Positions 6,499 through 14,550 of a DNA stretch of 17,127 bases are shown here, piece after piece (positions within the stretch are counted from its first letter, which is position 1; each line of letters starts with the position of its first letter). Below the pieces are notes generated by a model, which was not told where the DNA came from, searched no databases, and worked only from the letters and a program-made list of their open reading frames with translations. Location of the stretch: assembly GCA_020024915.1 (NCBI GenBank), contig JAHHSZ010000037.1:1-17127 (forward strand), written 5' to 3'. Position numbers and translations under genes: made by a program. Source of the stretch: Fusobacterium sp. (GTDB lineage: Bacteria; Fusobacteriota; Fusobacteriia; Fusobacteriales; Fusobacteriaceae).

Positions 6499-9042
6499 AT
6501 GGAGATGCGTGAATTTTTAGATAAATTTATGAAAGCAACAGAGAATATGACTGTTGAAGAGCGTAGTTCATTATTAAAAATATTCCAAGGAGTATCAAAT
6601 GAAATTAAAAAAGAACCTAAATATATGAATGACGTTTGTTGTACTGAAGAATATATAGAAGTTCCAGATAAGATAACAACAAGATTGTCAAAATTAAAAG
6701 AAAATTATTTAAAACAAGTACCAACTATAACGATTCATAAAGCTAGAATTTTAACAAAAATAGCTAAAGAAAATCCAGGATTGCCTAAAGCAATCTTAAG
6801 AGGAAAAAGTTTTAAAGAAAGTTGTATGAATGCTCCACTTGTTATTCAAGAAAATGAGTTAATAGTAGGAGCACCTAATGGAGCTCCAAGAGCAGGATCA
6901 TTCTCACCAGACATAGCATGGAGATGGTTAGAAACTGAATTAGATACAATCAATAAAAGACCTCAAGATCCATTTTTTATTTCTGAAAGTGATAAAAAAG
7001 AGTTAAGAGAAGAGATATTCCCATTTTGGAAAGGGAAATCAGTAGATGAGTACTGTGAAAATCAATATAGAGAAGCAGGTGTATGGGATATATCAGGAGA
7101 GTCATATGTTTCAGATTGTTCGTATCATGCATTAAGTGGTGGAGGAGATTCTAATCCAGGATATGATGTAATACTAATGAAAAAAGGAATGCTAGATATA
7201 AAAAGAGAAGCTGAAGAAAAGTTAGAAACATTAGATTATGCTAATCCTGAGGATTTAGAAAAAATTTATTTCTATAAATCAATAATAGATACTGCTGAAG
7301 GAGTAATGATTTATGCTAAACGTTTATCTGATTATGCAGCAGAGCTAGCATTAAAGGAGACAAATCCCAAAAGAAAAGTAGAATTGTTGAAAATATCTGA
7401 AGTTAATGCAAAGGTTCCAGCAAATAAACCTTCAAATTTCTGGGAAGCAGTACAATCAGTATGGACTATTGAATCACTATTAATGTTAGAAGAGAATCAA
7501 ACTGGAATGTCAATTGGTCGTGTAGACCAGTATATGTATCCATTTTTTAAAGCGGATATTGAAAGTGGAAAAATGACTAAATTCCAAGCTTTTGAATTAG
7601 CAGGATGTATGTTAATAAAAATGTCAGAGATGATGTGGATAACAAGTGAAGGACAGTCTAAATTCTTTGCAGGATATCAGCCATTTGTAAATATGTGTGT
7701 AGGTGGTGTAACTAGAACAGGTGTAGATGCAACAAATGATTTGACTTACTTATTAATGGACGCAGTTAGACATGTAAAAATTTATCAACCATCATTAGCT
7801 TGTCGTATTCATAAAGGATCACCAACCTCTTATCTAAAAAAAATAGTCCAAGTTATAAAAGCAGGATTAGGATTTCCAGCTTGTCATTTTGATGATGTAC
7901 ATATAAAAATGATGTTAGCTAAAGGAGTTTCAATAGAAGATGCGAGAGATTATTGTTTGATGGGATGTGTTGAGCCTCAAAAAGCAGGTAGATTATATCA
8001 ATGGACATCAACAGCATATACTCAGTGGCCAATTTGTATTGAGTTAGTATTAAATAATGGAGTTCCATTATGGTATGGGAAACAAGTAACTCCAGATTTT
8101 GGAGATGTAGAGCAATATAAAACTTATGAACAGTTTGAGAAAGCTGTGAAAGATCAAATAAAATATGTTACTAAATTGACAAGTATTGCAACAGTAATTT
8201 CTCAAAGAGTACATAGAGAGTTAGTTCCAAAACCATTAATGTCATTAATGTATGAAGGGTGTTTAGAAAATGGTAGAGGAGTTGAAGCTGGTGGAGCTAT
8301 GTATAACTTTGGACCAGGAGTTGTGTGGAGTGGACTGGCAACTTATGTAGACTCAATGGCAGCTATAAAAAAACTAGTATTTGAAGATAAAAAATATACA
8401 TTAAAAGAGTTAAAAGATGCTTTAGTAGCAGATTTTGTAGGTTATGAAAGACTGAGAAAAGATTGCTTGGCTGCACCTAAATATGGAAATGATGATGATT
8501 ATGTAGATTATATAGCTACTGAATTAATTAACTTTACTGAGATGGAGCATAGAAAATATAAAACTTTATATTCAATATTAAGCCATGGAACATTATCAAT
8601 TTCAAATAATACTCCACTAGGACAGCTAACTGGAGCAACTGCAAATGGACGTAAAGCATGGACTCCATTATCAGATGGAATAAGTCCAACTCAAGGAGCA
8701 GATGTAAAAGGACCAACTGCAATCATAAAATCTGTTTCTAAGATGGCATGTGATAACATGAATATAGGTATGGTTCATAACTTTAAATTAATTTCAGGAT
8801 TATTAGAAACTCCAGAGGGAGAGAATGGAATTATAACTCTGTTACGTACAGCGTGTGCTTTACAATTAGGAGAAGTACAGTTTAACTACTTAGATAATAG
8901 TATATTATTAGAAGCTCAGAAAAAACCTGAACAATATAGAGATTTAATAGTTCGTGTAGCAGGGTATAGTGCTTACTTTGTTGAATTATGTAAAGATGTT
9001 CAAGATGAGATAATAAGTAGAACAGTATTGACACATTTCTAG
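6499..9042 (+). CDS. cutC: Choline trimethylamine-lyase (glycyl radical enzyme)
   Basis: CutC cleaves choline to trimethylamine and acetaldehyde by radical chemistry, inside the microcompartment. At 847 residues it is the short form, without the long N-terminal extension of some proteobacterial enzymes. The thiyl-radical cysteine and catalytic Glu are in GCVEPQKAGRLYQW (C490, E492), and the glycyl radical in RVAGYSAYF (G822). Other residues reported for Desulfovibrio alaskensis CutC occur at a constant +1 offset: Y209, D217, F396, T503 and Y507. This set separates choline lyase from pyruvate formate-lyase, glycerol and propanediol dehydratases. The first about 45 residues form amphipathic helices that might help packaging. 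AAAGGAG at 6484-6490 sets the ATG at 6499 rather than the in-frame ATG at 6505. CutD follows after 10 bases. As with all glycyl radical enzymes, oxygen would inactivate it. Confidence 0.97.
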   Translation: MEMREFLDKFMKATENMTVEERSSLLKIFQGVSNEIKKEPKYMNDVCCTEEYIEVPDKITTRLSKLKENYLKQVPTITIHKARILTKIAKENPGLPKAILRGKSFKESCMNAPLVIQENELIVGAPNGAPRAGSFSPDIAWRWLETELDTINKRPQDPFFISESDKKELREEIFPFWKGKSVDEYCENQYREAGVWDISGESYVSDCSYHALSGGGDSNPGYDVILMKKGMLDIKREAEEKLETLDYANPEDLEKIYFYKSIIDTAEGVMIYAKRLSDYAAELALKETNPKRKVELLKISEVNAKVPANKPSNFWEAVQSVWTIESLLMLEENQTGMSIGRVDQYMYPFFKADIESGKMTKFQAFELAGCMLIKMSEMMWITSEGQSKFFAGYQPFVNMCVGGVTRTGVDATNDLTYLLMDAVRHVKIYQPSLACRIHKGSPTSYLKKIVQVIKAGLGFPACHFDDVHIKMMLAKGVSIEDARDYCLMGCVEPQKAGRLYQWTSTAYTQWPICIELVLNNGVPLWYGKQVTPDFGDVEQYKTYEQFEKAVKDQIKYVTKLTSIATVISQRVHRELVPKPLMSLMYEGCLENGRGVEAGGAMYNFGPGVVWSGLATYVDSMAAIKKLVFEDKKYTLKELKDALVADFVGYERLRKDCLAAPKYGNDDDYVDYIATELINFTEMEHRKYKTLYSILSHGTLSISNNTPLGQLTGATANGRKAWTPLSDGISPTQGADVKGPTAIIKSVSKMACDNMNIGMVHNFKLISGLLETPEGENGIITLLRTACALQLGEVQFNYLDNSILLEAQKKPEQYRDLIVRVAGYSAYFVELCKDVQDEIISRTVLTHF

Positions 9043-9052
9043 GAGAATATTA

Positions 9053-9997
9053 ATGAAAACAACGAATTTTTTAGAAAGAACAGCAACGATATTTAACATT
9101 CAAAAATACAATATGTATGATGGTCCTGGAATAAGAACATTGATATTTTTTCAAGGGTGTCCATTACGTTGTAAATGGTGTGCTAATCCAGAGGGATTGA
9201 TGAAAAAATATAGAGTGATGTTTAAAAAAAATGTTTGTGTAAATTGTGGTGAATGTGTAAATATTTGTCCAGTACAGAAGCATAAAATAGATTTAAAAGG
9301 AAGTCATTACATAGATAATTCAATAGAATGTATTGGTTGTAGAAAGTGTGAAGATATATGCATTGATTCTTGTCTGAAAATTGTAGGAGAAAAGAAAAAA
9401 ATATCAGAGCTGTTAGATATTATTGAAGAAGATAGAGCTTTCTATGAAACTTCAAATGGGGGAGTAACATTGGGAGGTGGTGAGGTATTAATGCAACCAG
9501 AAGCCGCAATTAGTTTACTTTCAGCTTGTAAAAATAACTGTATAAATACAGCTATTGAAACATGTGGTTATACAACAAAAGAGGTAATAGAAAGAGTAGC
9601 AGATTATGTAGACCTTTTTCTTTTTGATTTAAAACATATTGATTCAGAAAAACATTTTTATTGGACTGGTGTTAGAAATGAACAAATAGTTAAAAATCTA
9701 GAGTATTTACTGGAAAATAATTATAATGTTCATATTAGATTGCCACTTTTAAAAGGTGTCAATGATAGCGAGGAAGATATAGAAAAGTTGACAAAATTTT
9801 TAAGTAAGTATAAAGATTACAGTAATTTAAAAGGTGTAGACTTATTACCTTATCATAAACTAGGAGTTAATAAATATTTTCAATTGAATGAAGAGTATCA
9901 AATTAAAGATGATCCTTCTCTAAAAGAGGAAGATTTAGCAAGGATAGAAAATTGCATAAAAAAATATAATTTATCCGTTAAAATAGTAAGACATTAA
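9053..9997 (+). CDS. cutD: Choline trimethylamine-lyase activating enzyme (radical SAM)
   Basis: CutD is a radical S-adenosylmethionine enzyme that installs the glycyl radical on CutC. The 314-residue protein begins with YDGPGIRTLIFFQGCPLRCK; the C36-x3-C40-x2-C43 motif binds the radical-SAM cluster. A ferredoxin-like insertion follows, with VCVNCGECVNIC (C62, C65, C68, C72) and IECIGCRKCEDIC (C93, C96, C99, C103), for two further iron-sulfur clusters as in most glycyl radical activases of this group. SNGGVTLGGGEVLMQ (about residues 134-148) is the SAM-binding GGE region. AGGAGA at 9041-9046 overlaps the CutC stop, so the two proteins are probably made in step. Substrate assignment comes from its pairing with a clear CutC. 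Confidence 0.96.
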   Translation: MKTTNFLERTATIFNIQKYNMYDGPGIRTLIFFQGCPLRCKWCANPEGLMKKYRVMFKKNVCVNCGECVNICPVQKHKIDLKGSHYIDNSIECIGCRKCEDICIDSCLKIVGEKKKISELLDIIEEDRAFYETSNGGVTLGGGEVLMQPEAAISLLSACKNNCINTAIETCGYTTKEVIERVADYVDLFLFDLKHIDSEKHFYWTGVRNEQIVKNLEYLLENNYNVHIRLPLLKGVNDSEEDIEKLTKFLSKYKDYSNLKGVDLLPYHKLGVNKYFQLNEEYQIKDDPSLKEEDLARIENCIKKYNLSVKIVRH

Positions 9998-10025
9998 GAT
10001 TTTGCAATTTAAGGAGGAGTAAATA

Positions 10026-10616
10026 GTGAAGTTTATAACTGAAGAATATTTGAGAAAGGAGTTTCAAAAAAATAGTTTTGATATCTTTGAGATAAAAACT
10101 AATGAAAGATTGACACCGGGAGGACGTCAATATTTATTGGATAAGAAAATACAGATTTTTGTTGAAACAGAGAAACAGATTTCTTCAACTAAAGATACTC
10201 CTCCTATTCAAGAAAAAAAAGTGAGTAAAAAAATACTATACAAATTGAAATTTATAGAAGTTTTTTATTCAACATTAGTGATAGAGATAATAGAGAAGAA
10301 TATAAGATTAGCTCAAAGAATTTTAGATATATGTAAAGAGATAAGTGAGTTAAGAAAAAGATATGAATTTGGAAATTTATCAGAAAAAGTAGAAAAAAAT
10401 ACAGAATATGAGAGAATAGATTGTGAGATACCGGATATATATATCCATAGTAAAATAGGAGTTGAACTGTATAAATTAAAAGCCTTATTGTATGATATTT
10501 TTATCTTAAAAGAGATGATATTTGATGAAGAAAGTACAAATAAAGCATTAATAGCAGAAATTGAAACTATTGAAATACATGTGGAAAAAATTATTCAAGA
10601 ATTATTAGGGGGCTAG
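10026..10616 (+). CDS. EutT-like protein lacking the metal-binding cysteines
   Basis: This 196-residue protein starts at GTG, fixed by AAGGAGGAG at 10011-10019. Residues 1-47 (FITEEYLRKEF...LTPGGRQYLLDKKIQIF) match the N-terminal module of the ethanolamine-operon corrinoid adenosyltransferase EutT. The rest is helical, with a middle helix pair (IEVFYSTLVIEIIEKNIRLA and YKLKALLYDIFILKEM) in the style of cobalamin adenosyltransferases. The CCxxC motif that binds the metal in EutT is absent: the linker after residue 50 (QISSTKDTPPIQEKKVSKK) has no cysteine. The pathway encoded here uses a glycyl radical and needs no adenosylcobalamin, so a canonical role makes little sense. It may be a repurposed scaffold or chaperone for the compartment. 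The family link rests mainly on the N-terminal module. Confidence 0.62.
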   Translation: MKFITEEYLRKEFQKNSFDIFEIKTNERLTPGGRQYLLDKKIQIFVETEKQISSTKDTPPIQEKKVSKKILYKLKFIEVFYSTLVIEIIEKNIRLAQRILDICKEISELRKRYEFGNLSEKVEKNTEYERIDCEIPDIYIHSKIGVELYKLKALLYDIFILKEMIFDEESTNKALIAEIETIEIHVEKIIQELLGG

Positions 10617-10622
10617 ATTATA

Positions 10623-11468
10623 ATGAGTTCAAAATCTATAAATTATGAATATTGTGATAAATTGGTTGAAAAATTTGAAAAAGTTATAGAGAAACCAATT
10701 ATAAAAAAATCAAGAGTTTATTATACAGGAGTAGATTTAGGAACTGCTTGTATTGTTTTGGCTGTATTAGATGAAAATTATGAGCCAGTTGCTGGGGCAT
10801 ATAAATATGCTGATGTAGTCAAAGATGGTATGGTTGTAGATTATATTGGAGCTGTTAGAATAGTTAAAGAGTTAAAAGAAGAAATAGAGAAAAAACTTAA
10901 AACAGAATTAATATATGCAGCAGCAGCAATTCCACCAGGAACAGATAGTTTGGATGGAGGAGTTATAAAAAATGTGGTTCAAGCAGCTGGATTTGAATTA
11001 ACTAATATTCTTGATGAACCAACAGCAGCCAATGAGGTACTGAAAATACAGAATGGAGCAGTAGTAGACATAGGTGGTGGAACAACGGGAACATCTATTA
11101 TGAAAGATGGAAAAGTTGTATATGTAGCAGATGAACCTACTGGTGGAACACATTTTACATTGGTTATTTCAGGAATGTATAATAAGGACTTTAAATCTGC
11201 AGATGAGTATAAAAGAGATATAAAAAATCATAAAGAGTTATTACCAGCATTAAAACCAGTAATAGAAAAAATTGCATTAATAATAAAGCAGCATATAAAT
11301 GATCATGATGTCAAAAGTATTTCATTGGTTGGAGGAACAGCTTGTTTAACAGGGATTGAGGAAATAATACAGAATTATATAAAAATAGAGACATATAAAC
11401 CTAGAAATCCAATGTTTGTAACTCCTTTGGGAATAGCACTTAGTTGTACAGAGAGTATTTTAGAATAG
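10623..11468 (+). CDS. eutJ: EutJ-like Hsp70/actin-fold chaperone
   Basis: This 281-residue protein is an actin/Hsp70-fold ATPase of the EutJ type found in microcompartment operons. The phosphate-1 loop GVDLGTA is at 36-42, ILDEPTAAN at 129-137, the phosphate-2 loop VDIGGGTTG at 148-156 and the adenosine motif LVGGTACLTG at 235-244, so the nucleotide site looks complete. It lacks the Hsp70 substrate-binding domain, and its length is normal for EutJ. The start follows AGGGGGC at 10607-10613, only 6 bases after the previous stop. EutJ is presumed to help assemble or reactivate lumen enzymes; its client is not established. Confidence 0.92.
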   Translation: MSSKSINYEYCDKLVEKFEKVIEKPIIKKSRVYYTGVDLGTACIVLAVLDENYEPVAGAYKYADVVKDGMVVDYIGAVRIVKELKEEIEKKLKTELIYAAAAIPPGTDSLDGGVIKNVVQAAGFELTNILDEPTAANEVLKIQNGAVVDIGGGTTGTSIMKDGKVVYVADEPTGGTHFTLVISGMYNKDFKSADEYKRDIKNHKELLPALKPVIEKIALIIKQHINDHDVKSISLVGGTACLTGIEEIIQNYIKIETYKPRNPMFVTPLGIALSCTESILE

Positions 11469-11485
11469 TGAAAAGGAAGTAAATT

Positions 11486-11755
11486 ATGATATTAGCTAAA
11501 GTAATAGCCAATATATGGGCAACTAGAAAATCAGATGAGTTAAATGGATTAAAGTTTATGTTAGTAGAAGAGATAAAGAAAGATGGTAGTAATTCTGTTG
11601 GAAGACAATTAATAGTAGCTGATATTATAGGAGCTGGTATTGGAGATAGAGTTATGATAAGTACAGGATCATCAGCAAGGCAGATGTTAGGTAAGTCAGT
11701 TCCAATAGATGCAATAATAATAGGAATTATAGATGCAGATTGTATTCTAAATTAA
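11486..11755 (+). CDS. eutN: BMC-P pentameric shell vertex protein (EutN/CcmL family)
   Basis: This 89-residue protein begins MILAKVIANIWATRKSDELN and contains LIVADIIGAGIGDRVMISTG and PIDAIIIGIID, the signature of the EutN/CcmL/PduN family. These form pentamers that close the vertices of the polyhedral shell. It is the only pentamer gene in the operon, so it presumably caps all twelve vertices. AAAAGGAAG at 11471-11479 is its ribosome-binding site, and it lies 17 bases after eutJ. Confidence 0.96.
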   Translation: MILAKVIANIWATRKSDELNGLKFMLVEEIKKDGSNSVGRQLIVADIIGAGIGDRVMISTGSSARQMLGKSVPIDAIIIGIIDADCILN

Positions 11756-11773
11756 AGATAGGGGTTATAGAGT

Positions 11774-12424
11774 ATGAAAAAATTAATATGTGTAAAAGAT
11801 GTAGAGAAAATGATAGAACTTGGTGAGAAAAAAATAGTAATAACTAAAAATACCTTATTAACTCCTGCAGCAAAAGATATTATAGATTTGAATAGAATAG
11901 AGATAGCTGCTGAAAAAATGGAAGAAAAAAAAGAAAATTTTACTTCAGTAGAGGTTGAAAAACTAATAGAAGTTTTTAAATTATTTGCTCAAGATGAAGA
12001 GATGAAACAAACTATTGAAAATCTTTTATTGGGAAAGGAATTTGAACAAATTATTGATGAAAAGACAGGATTTATTCAAATCAAACAAAAAGATATGAAA
12101 TTTAGAACCATAACTTCAAATAATTTAAATATAAAATATCAAGAATTTATTCGTCAAGATGGAAAAGATTTAAGTATAGTAAAAATTGAGAAATCACAGT
12201 TCTTAAAGAAAATATTTCAAGATGAGATAGTATATGTTATTTCAGGAGATTTTGAAATTAAAATTGGTGAAACAACTTATAAGATATCAGAAGGAGATAC
12301 ATTATATATTCCAAAAAAAGTTCACAAAGCACAATTTTTTGTAAAAGATTATATTAAGTTATTTTATCAGTCTCAAAATAATACTTGGAAGCAAGATATT
12401 ATAGAAGGAGGAGAATATAAATGA
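11774..12424 (+). CDS. eutQ: EutQ-like cupin protein, candidate acetate kinase
   Basis: This 216-residue protein has two parts. Residues 1-47 (VKDVEKMIELGEKKIVITKN...LLTPAAKDIID) form the EutQ N-terminal module, resembling that of the EutT-like protein upstream. A variable linker leads to a C-terminal cupin (about 115-205) with IVYVISGDFEIKIGETTY and GDTLYIPKKVHKAQF. Salmonella EutQ has been reported to have acetate kinase activity; since no AckA-type kinase is encoded here, EutQ could convert PduL-derived acetyl phosphate to acetate and ATP. Its stop overlaps the following ATG (ATGA at 12421-12424), so it is translationally coupled to the shell protein downstream. Confidence 0.85.
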   Translation: MKKLICVKDVEKMIELGEKKIVITKNTLLTPAAKDIIDLNRIEIAAEKMEEKKENFTSVEVEKLIEVFKLFAQDEEMKQTIENLLLGKEFEQIIDEKTGFIQIKQKDMKFRTITSNNLNIKYQEFIRQDGKDLSIVKIEKSQFLKKIFQDEIVYVISGDFEIKIGETTYKISEGDTLYIPKKVHKAQFFVKDYIKLFYQSQNNTWKQDIIEGGEYK

Positions 12425-13041
12425 AAGCTTTTGGAATGATAGAAACAAAAGGATTGATTGCAGCTATTGAAGGTGCTGATGTAATGGCTAAAACTTCTAA
12501 TGTATCTCTTTTAGAAAAAATACATATAGGGGCTGGATTAGTAACAATTACTATCTCAGGAGATGTAGGAGCAGTAAAATCAGCAGTTGATGCTGGAGTT
12601 TCAGCTATTAATAATTTAGGAGAAGGCTTTTTAGTTTCAAGCCATGTGATAGCAAGACCACATGAGGAGTTAAAAGCTACATTTGTTGTAGAAAATGACA
12701 ATTTAGAGAAAGAGCAGAATATAGATTTTTCTGAAACAGATAGATTAGAAGTAGGGGAGAGTGTAGAACAGAATATAGAGAGATTAGTTGAAATTAAAGA
12801 GATACAACTAATAGATGTTCCAGAAAATAAAAAAGAGATCTTGGATAAAGCTATGGTTGAAAGATTGATAAAAGAAGGAAAAGCTAATGAAGTGGAAGAA
12901 AAATTAAATTTTTTAAAAATATCCGAAGTTAGAAAAATTTTAAAAGAGTGTAAAGAATTAGGATTGACAGGAAAACAGATATCAAAATTATCAAAAGAGA
13001 TGATTATAAAGAAAATATTTGAATACTATGAAATTGTTTAA
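12421..13041 (+). CDS. BMC-H shell protein 3 with long C-terminal extension (EutK/PduK-like)
   Basis: This 206-residue protein has a BMC domain at residues 1-90 (AFGMIETKGLIAAIEGADVM to HVIARPHEELK) with pore loop HIGAGLV (35-41). A glutamate-rich, probably disordered linker follows (about 95-140), then a basic helical domain (about 140-206) ending VRKILKECKELGLTG and SKEMIIKKIFEYYEIV. The tail's helix-extended-loop-helix pattern resembles SAP/Rho-N-like or EutK-type C-terminal domains, which are small nucleic-acid-binding or protein-binding folds. There are no cysteines for an iron-sulfur site as in PduK. Its ATG overlaps the eutQ stop, and AGGAGGAG lies at 12406-12413. The extension probably points to one face of the shell and may tether cargo; that role is inference. 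Confidence 0.88.
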   Translation: MKAFGMIETKGLIAAIEGADVMAKTSNVSLLEKIHIGAGLVTITISGDVGAVKSAVDAGVSAINNLGEGFLVSSHVIARPHEELKATFVVENDNLEKEQNIDFSETDRLEVGESVEQNIERLVEIKEIQLIDVPENKKEILDKAMVERLIKEGKANEVEEKLNFLKISEVRKILKECKELGLTGKQISKLSKEMIIKKIFEYYEIV

Positions 13042-13052
13042 GGAGGAAGAGA

Positions 13053-14546
13053 ATGTACGATAGAGATTTAGAGTCAATTCAAAAAGCAAGAGAATTGGCT
13101 AGAAAAGGAAAAATTGCAGCAAATAAAATTGCTGAATTTACAGAAGAACAAATTGATAAAATAATCAAGAATATGGTTAGAGTTGCTGAAGATAATAAGT
13201 TTTATTTAGCTCAAATGGCAGTTGAAGAGACTGGATTTGGAAAAGTAGAAGATAAGATGTTTAAGAATCATATGGCAGCTACAATGGTATATGATGCAAT
13301 AAAAGATATGAAAACAATAGGAGTAATAGAAGAAGATAAACAAAAAAAGATTCTGAAATTAGCAGAGCCTATGGGATTAATCTTAGGAATTGTACCTTCA
13401 ACAAATCCTACATCAACAGCAATTTATAAATCAATAATAGCTTTAAAATCAAGAAATGCCATAGTATTTTCTCCACATCCTTCTGCTTTTAAATGTACAT
13501 TAAAAGCAATACAATTAATGTGTGAAGCTGCAGTAATGGCTGGAGCTCCAGAGGATATAATTCAATGTATTGAAATTTGTACAATAGAAGCAACAAATGA
13601 GTTGATGAAAGCTCCAGAAGTGGCGTTGATAATAGCTACAGGTGGACCAGGAATGGTAAAAGCTGCTTATAGTTCAGGTAAGCCAGCATTAGGAGTTGGA
13701 GCAGGAAACTCACCAGCATATATTGAAAGAACAGCAAATGTAAAAAAAGCTATAAGTAATATTATAGCTAGTAAAACTTTTGATAATGGAACTATATGTG
13801 CATCAGAGCAATCAATAATTTGTGAAAAATGTAATGAAAAAGAAGTTATAAGTGAATTAAAAAAACAAGGTGCATACTTCATGACTGAGGAAGAAACTAG
13901 AAAAGTTTGTTCATTACTATTTAAAAAAGGAAATGCTATGAATGCTAAATTTGTAGGAAAGACTGCTGAAATTATTGCTGCAGGTGCTGGGTTTAAAGTT
14001 CCAGAAGGGACAAAAGTTTTGGTTGGAAAACAAAATGGAGTAGGATTAGAGAACCCACTATCTTATGAAAAATTAACAACTGTTTTAGCATTTTATGTAG
14101 TGAATGATTGGAGAGAGGCCTGTGATTTAAGTATAGCTCTATTACAAAATGGAATAGGACATACTATGAGTATTCATACAGAAGATGAAGAAATAGTTAG
14201 AAAATTTGCTAAAAAACCAGCTTCAAGAATTTTAGTTAATACTGGTGGAGCTCAGGGAGGAACAGGAGCTAGTACAGGTTTAATGCCAGCTTTTACTCTT
14301 GGATGTGGAACTTGGGGAGGAAGTTCAGTTTCAGAAAATGTAACTCCAGAACATCTATTAAATATAAAAAGAGTAGCTTATGGAATAATTCCATGTGAAG
14401 AATTAGGAAAAACAGAAACAATGCAAAAAGAGTGTTGTAAATCTTCAGAAGTAGCTGATCTTAATTTAGAAGAAAAATTAGAAAGTTTAAATAAAGATGA
14501 ATTATTTGAATTAATTGATAAAATTGTTGCATCAATGAAGAGGTAA
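13053..14546 (+). CDS. cutF: CoA-acylating acetaldehyde dehydrogenase
   Basis: This 497-residue enzyme oxidises the acetaldehyde released by CutC to acetyl-CoA with NAD+ and CoA. The nucleophile is C249 in TFDNGTICASEQ, and the oxyanion Asn is N118 in VPSTNPTSTA. The glycine-rich region GVGAGNSPAYIERTANV (214-230) is typical of the EutE/PduP/CutF group. A linker at about 450-468 is followed by an amphipathic C-terminal helix (NLEEKLESLNKDELFELIDK onward), matching the C-terminal encapsulation peptide seen in choline-type GRM dehydrogenases. The start follows AAGGAGG at 13040-13046. It is the only dehydrogenase of the two in the operon with an intact catalytic site. The symbol follows choline clusters; eutE or pduP would be functional synonyms. 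Confidence 0.95.
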   Translation: MYDRDLESIQKARELARKGKIAANKIAEFTEEQIDKIIKNMVRVAEDNKFYLAQMAVEETGFGKVEDKMFKNHMAATMVYDAIKDMKTIGVIEEDKQKKILKLAEPMGLILGIVPSTNPTSTAIYKSIIALKSRNAIVFSPHPSAFKCTLKAIQLMCEAAVMAGAPEDIIQCIEICTIEATNELMKAPEVALIIATGGPGMVKAAYSSGKPALGVGAGNSPAYIERTANVKKAISNIIASKTFDNGTICASEQSIICEKCNEKEVISELKKQGAYFMTEEETRKVCSLLFKKGNAMNAKFVGKTAEIIAAGAGFKVPEGTKVLVGKQNGVGLENPLSYEKLTTVLAFYVVNDWREACDLSIALLQNGIGHTMSIHTEDEEIVRKFAKKPASRILVNTGGAQGGTGASTGLMPAFTLGCGTWGGSSVSENVTPEHLLNIKRVAYGIIPCEELGKTETMQKECCKSSEVADLNLEEKLESLNKDELFELIDKIVASMKR

Positions 14547-14550
14547 ATAA

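Noticed and set aside
12399..12701. 100-codon minus-strand frame over the third shell gene
   Set aside because: Same explanation: antisense of a conserved BMC domain, with no supporting start signal.
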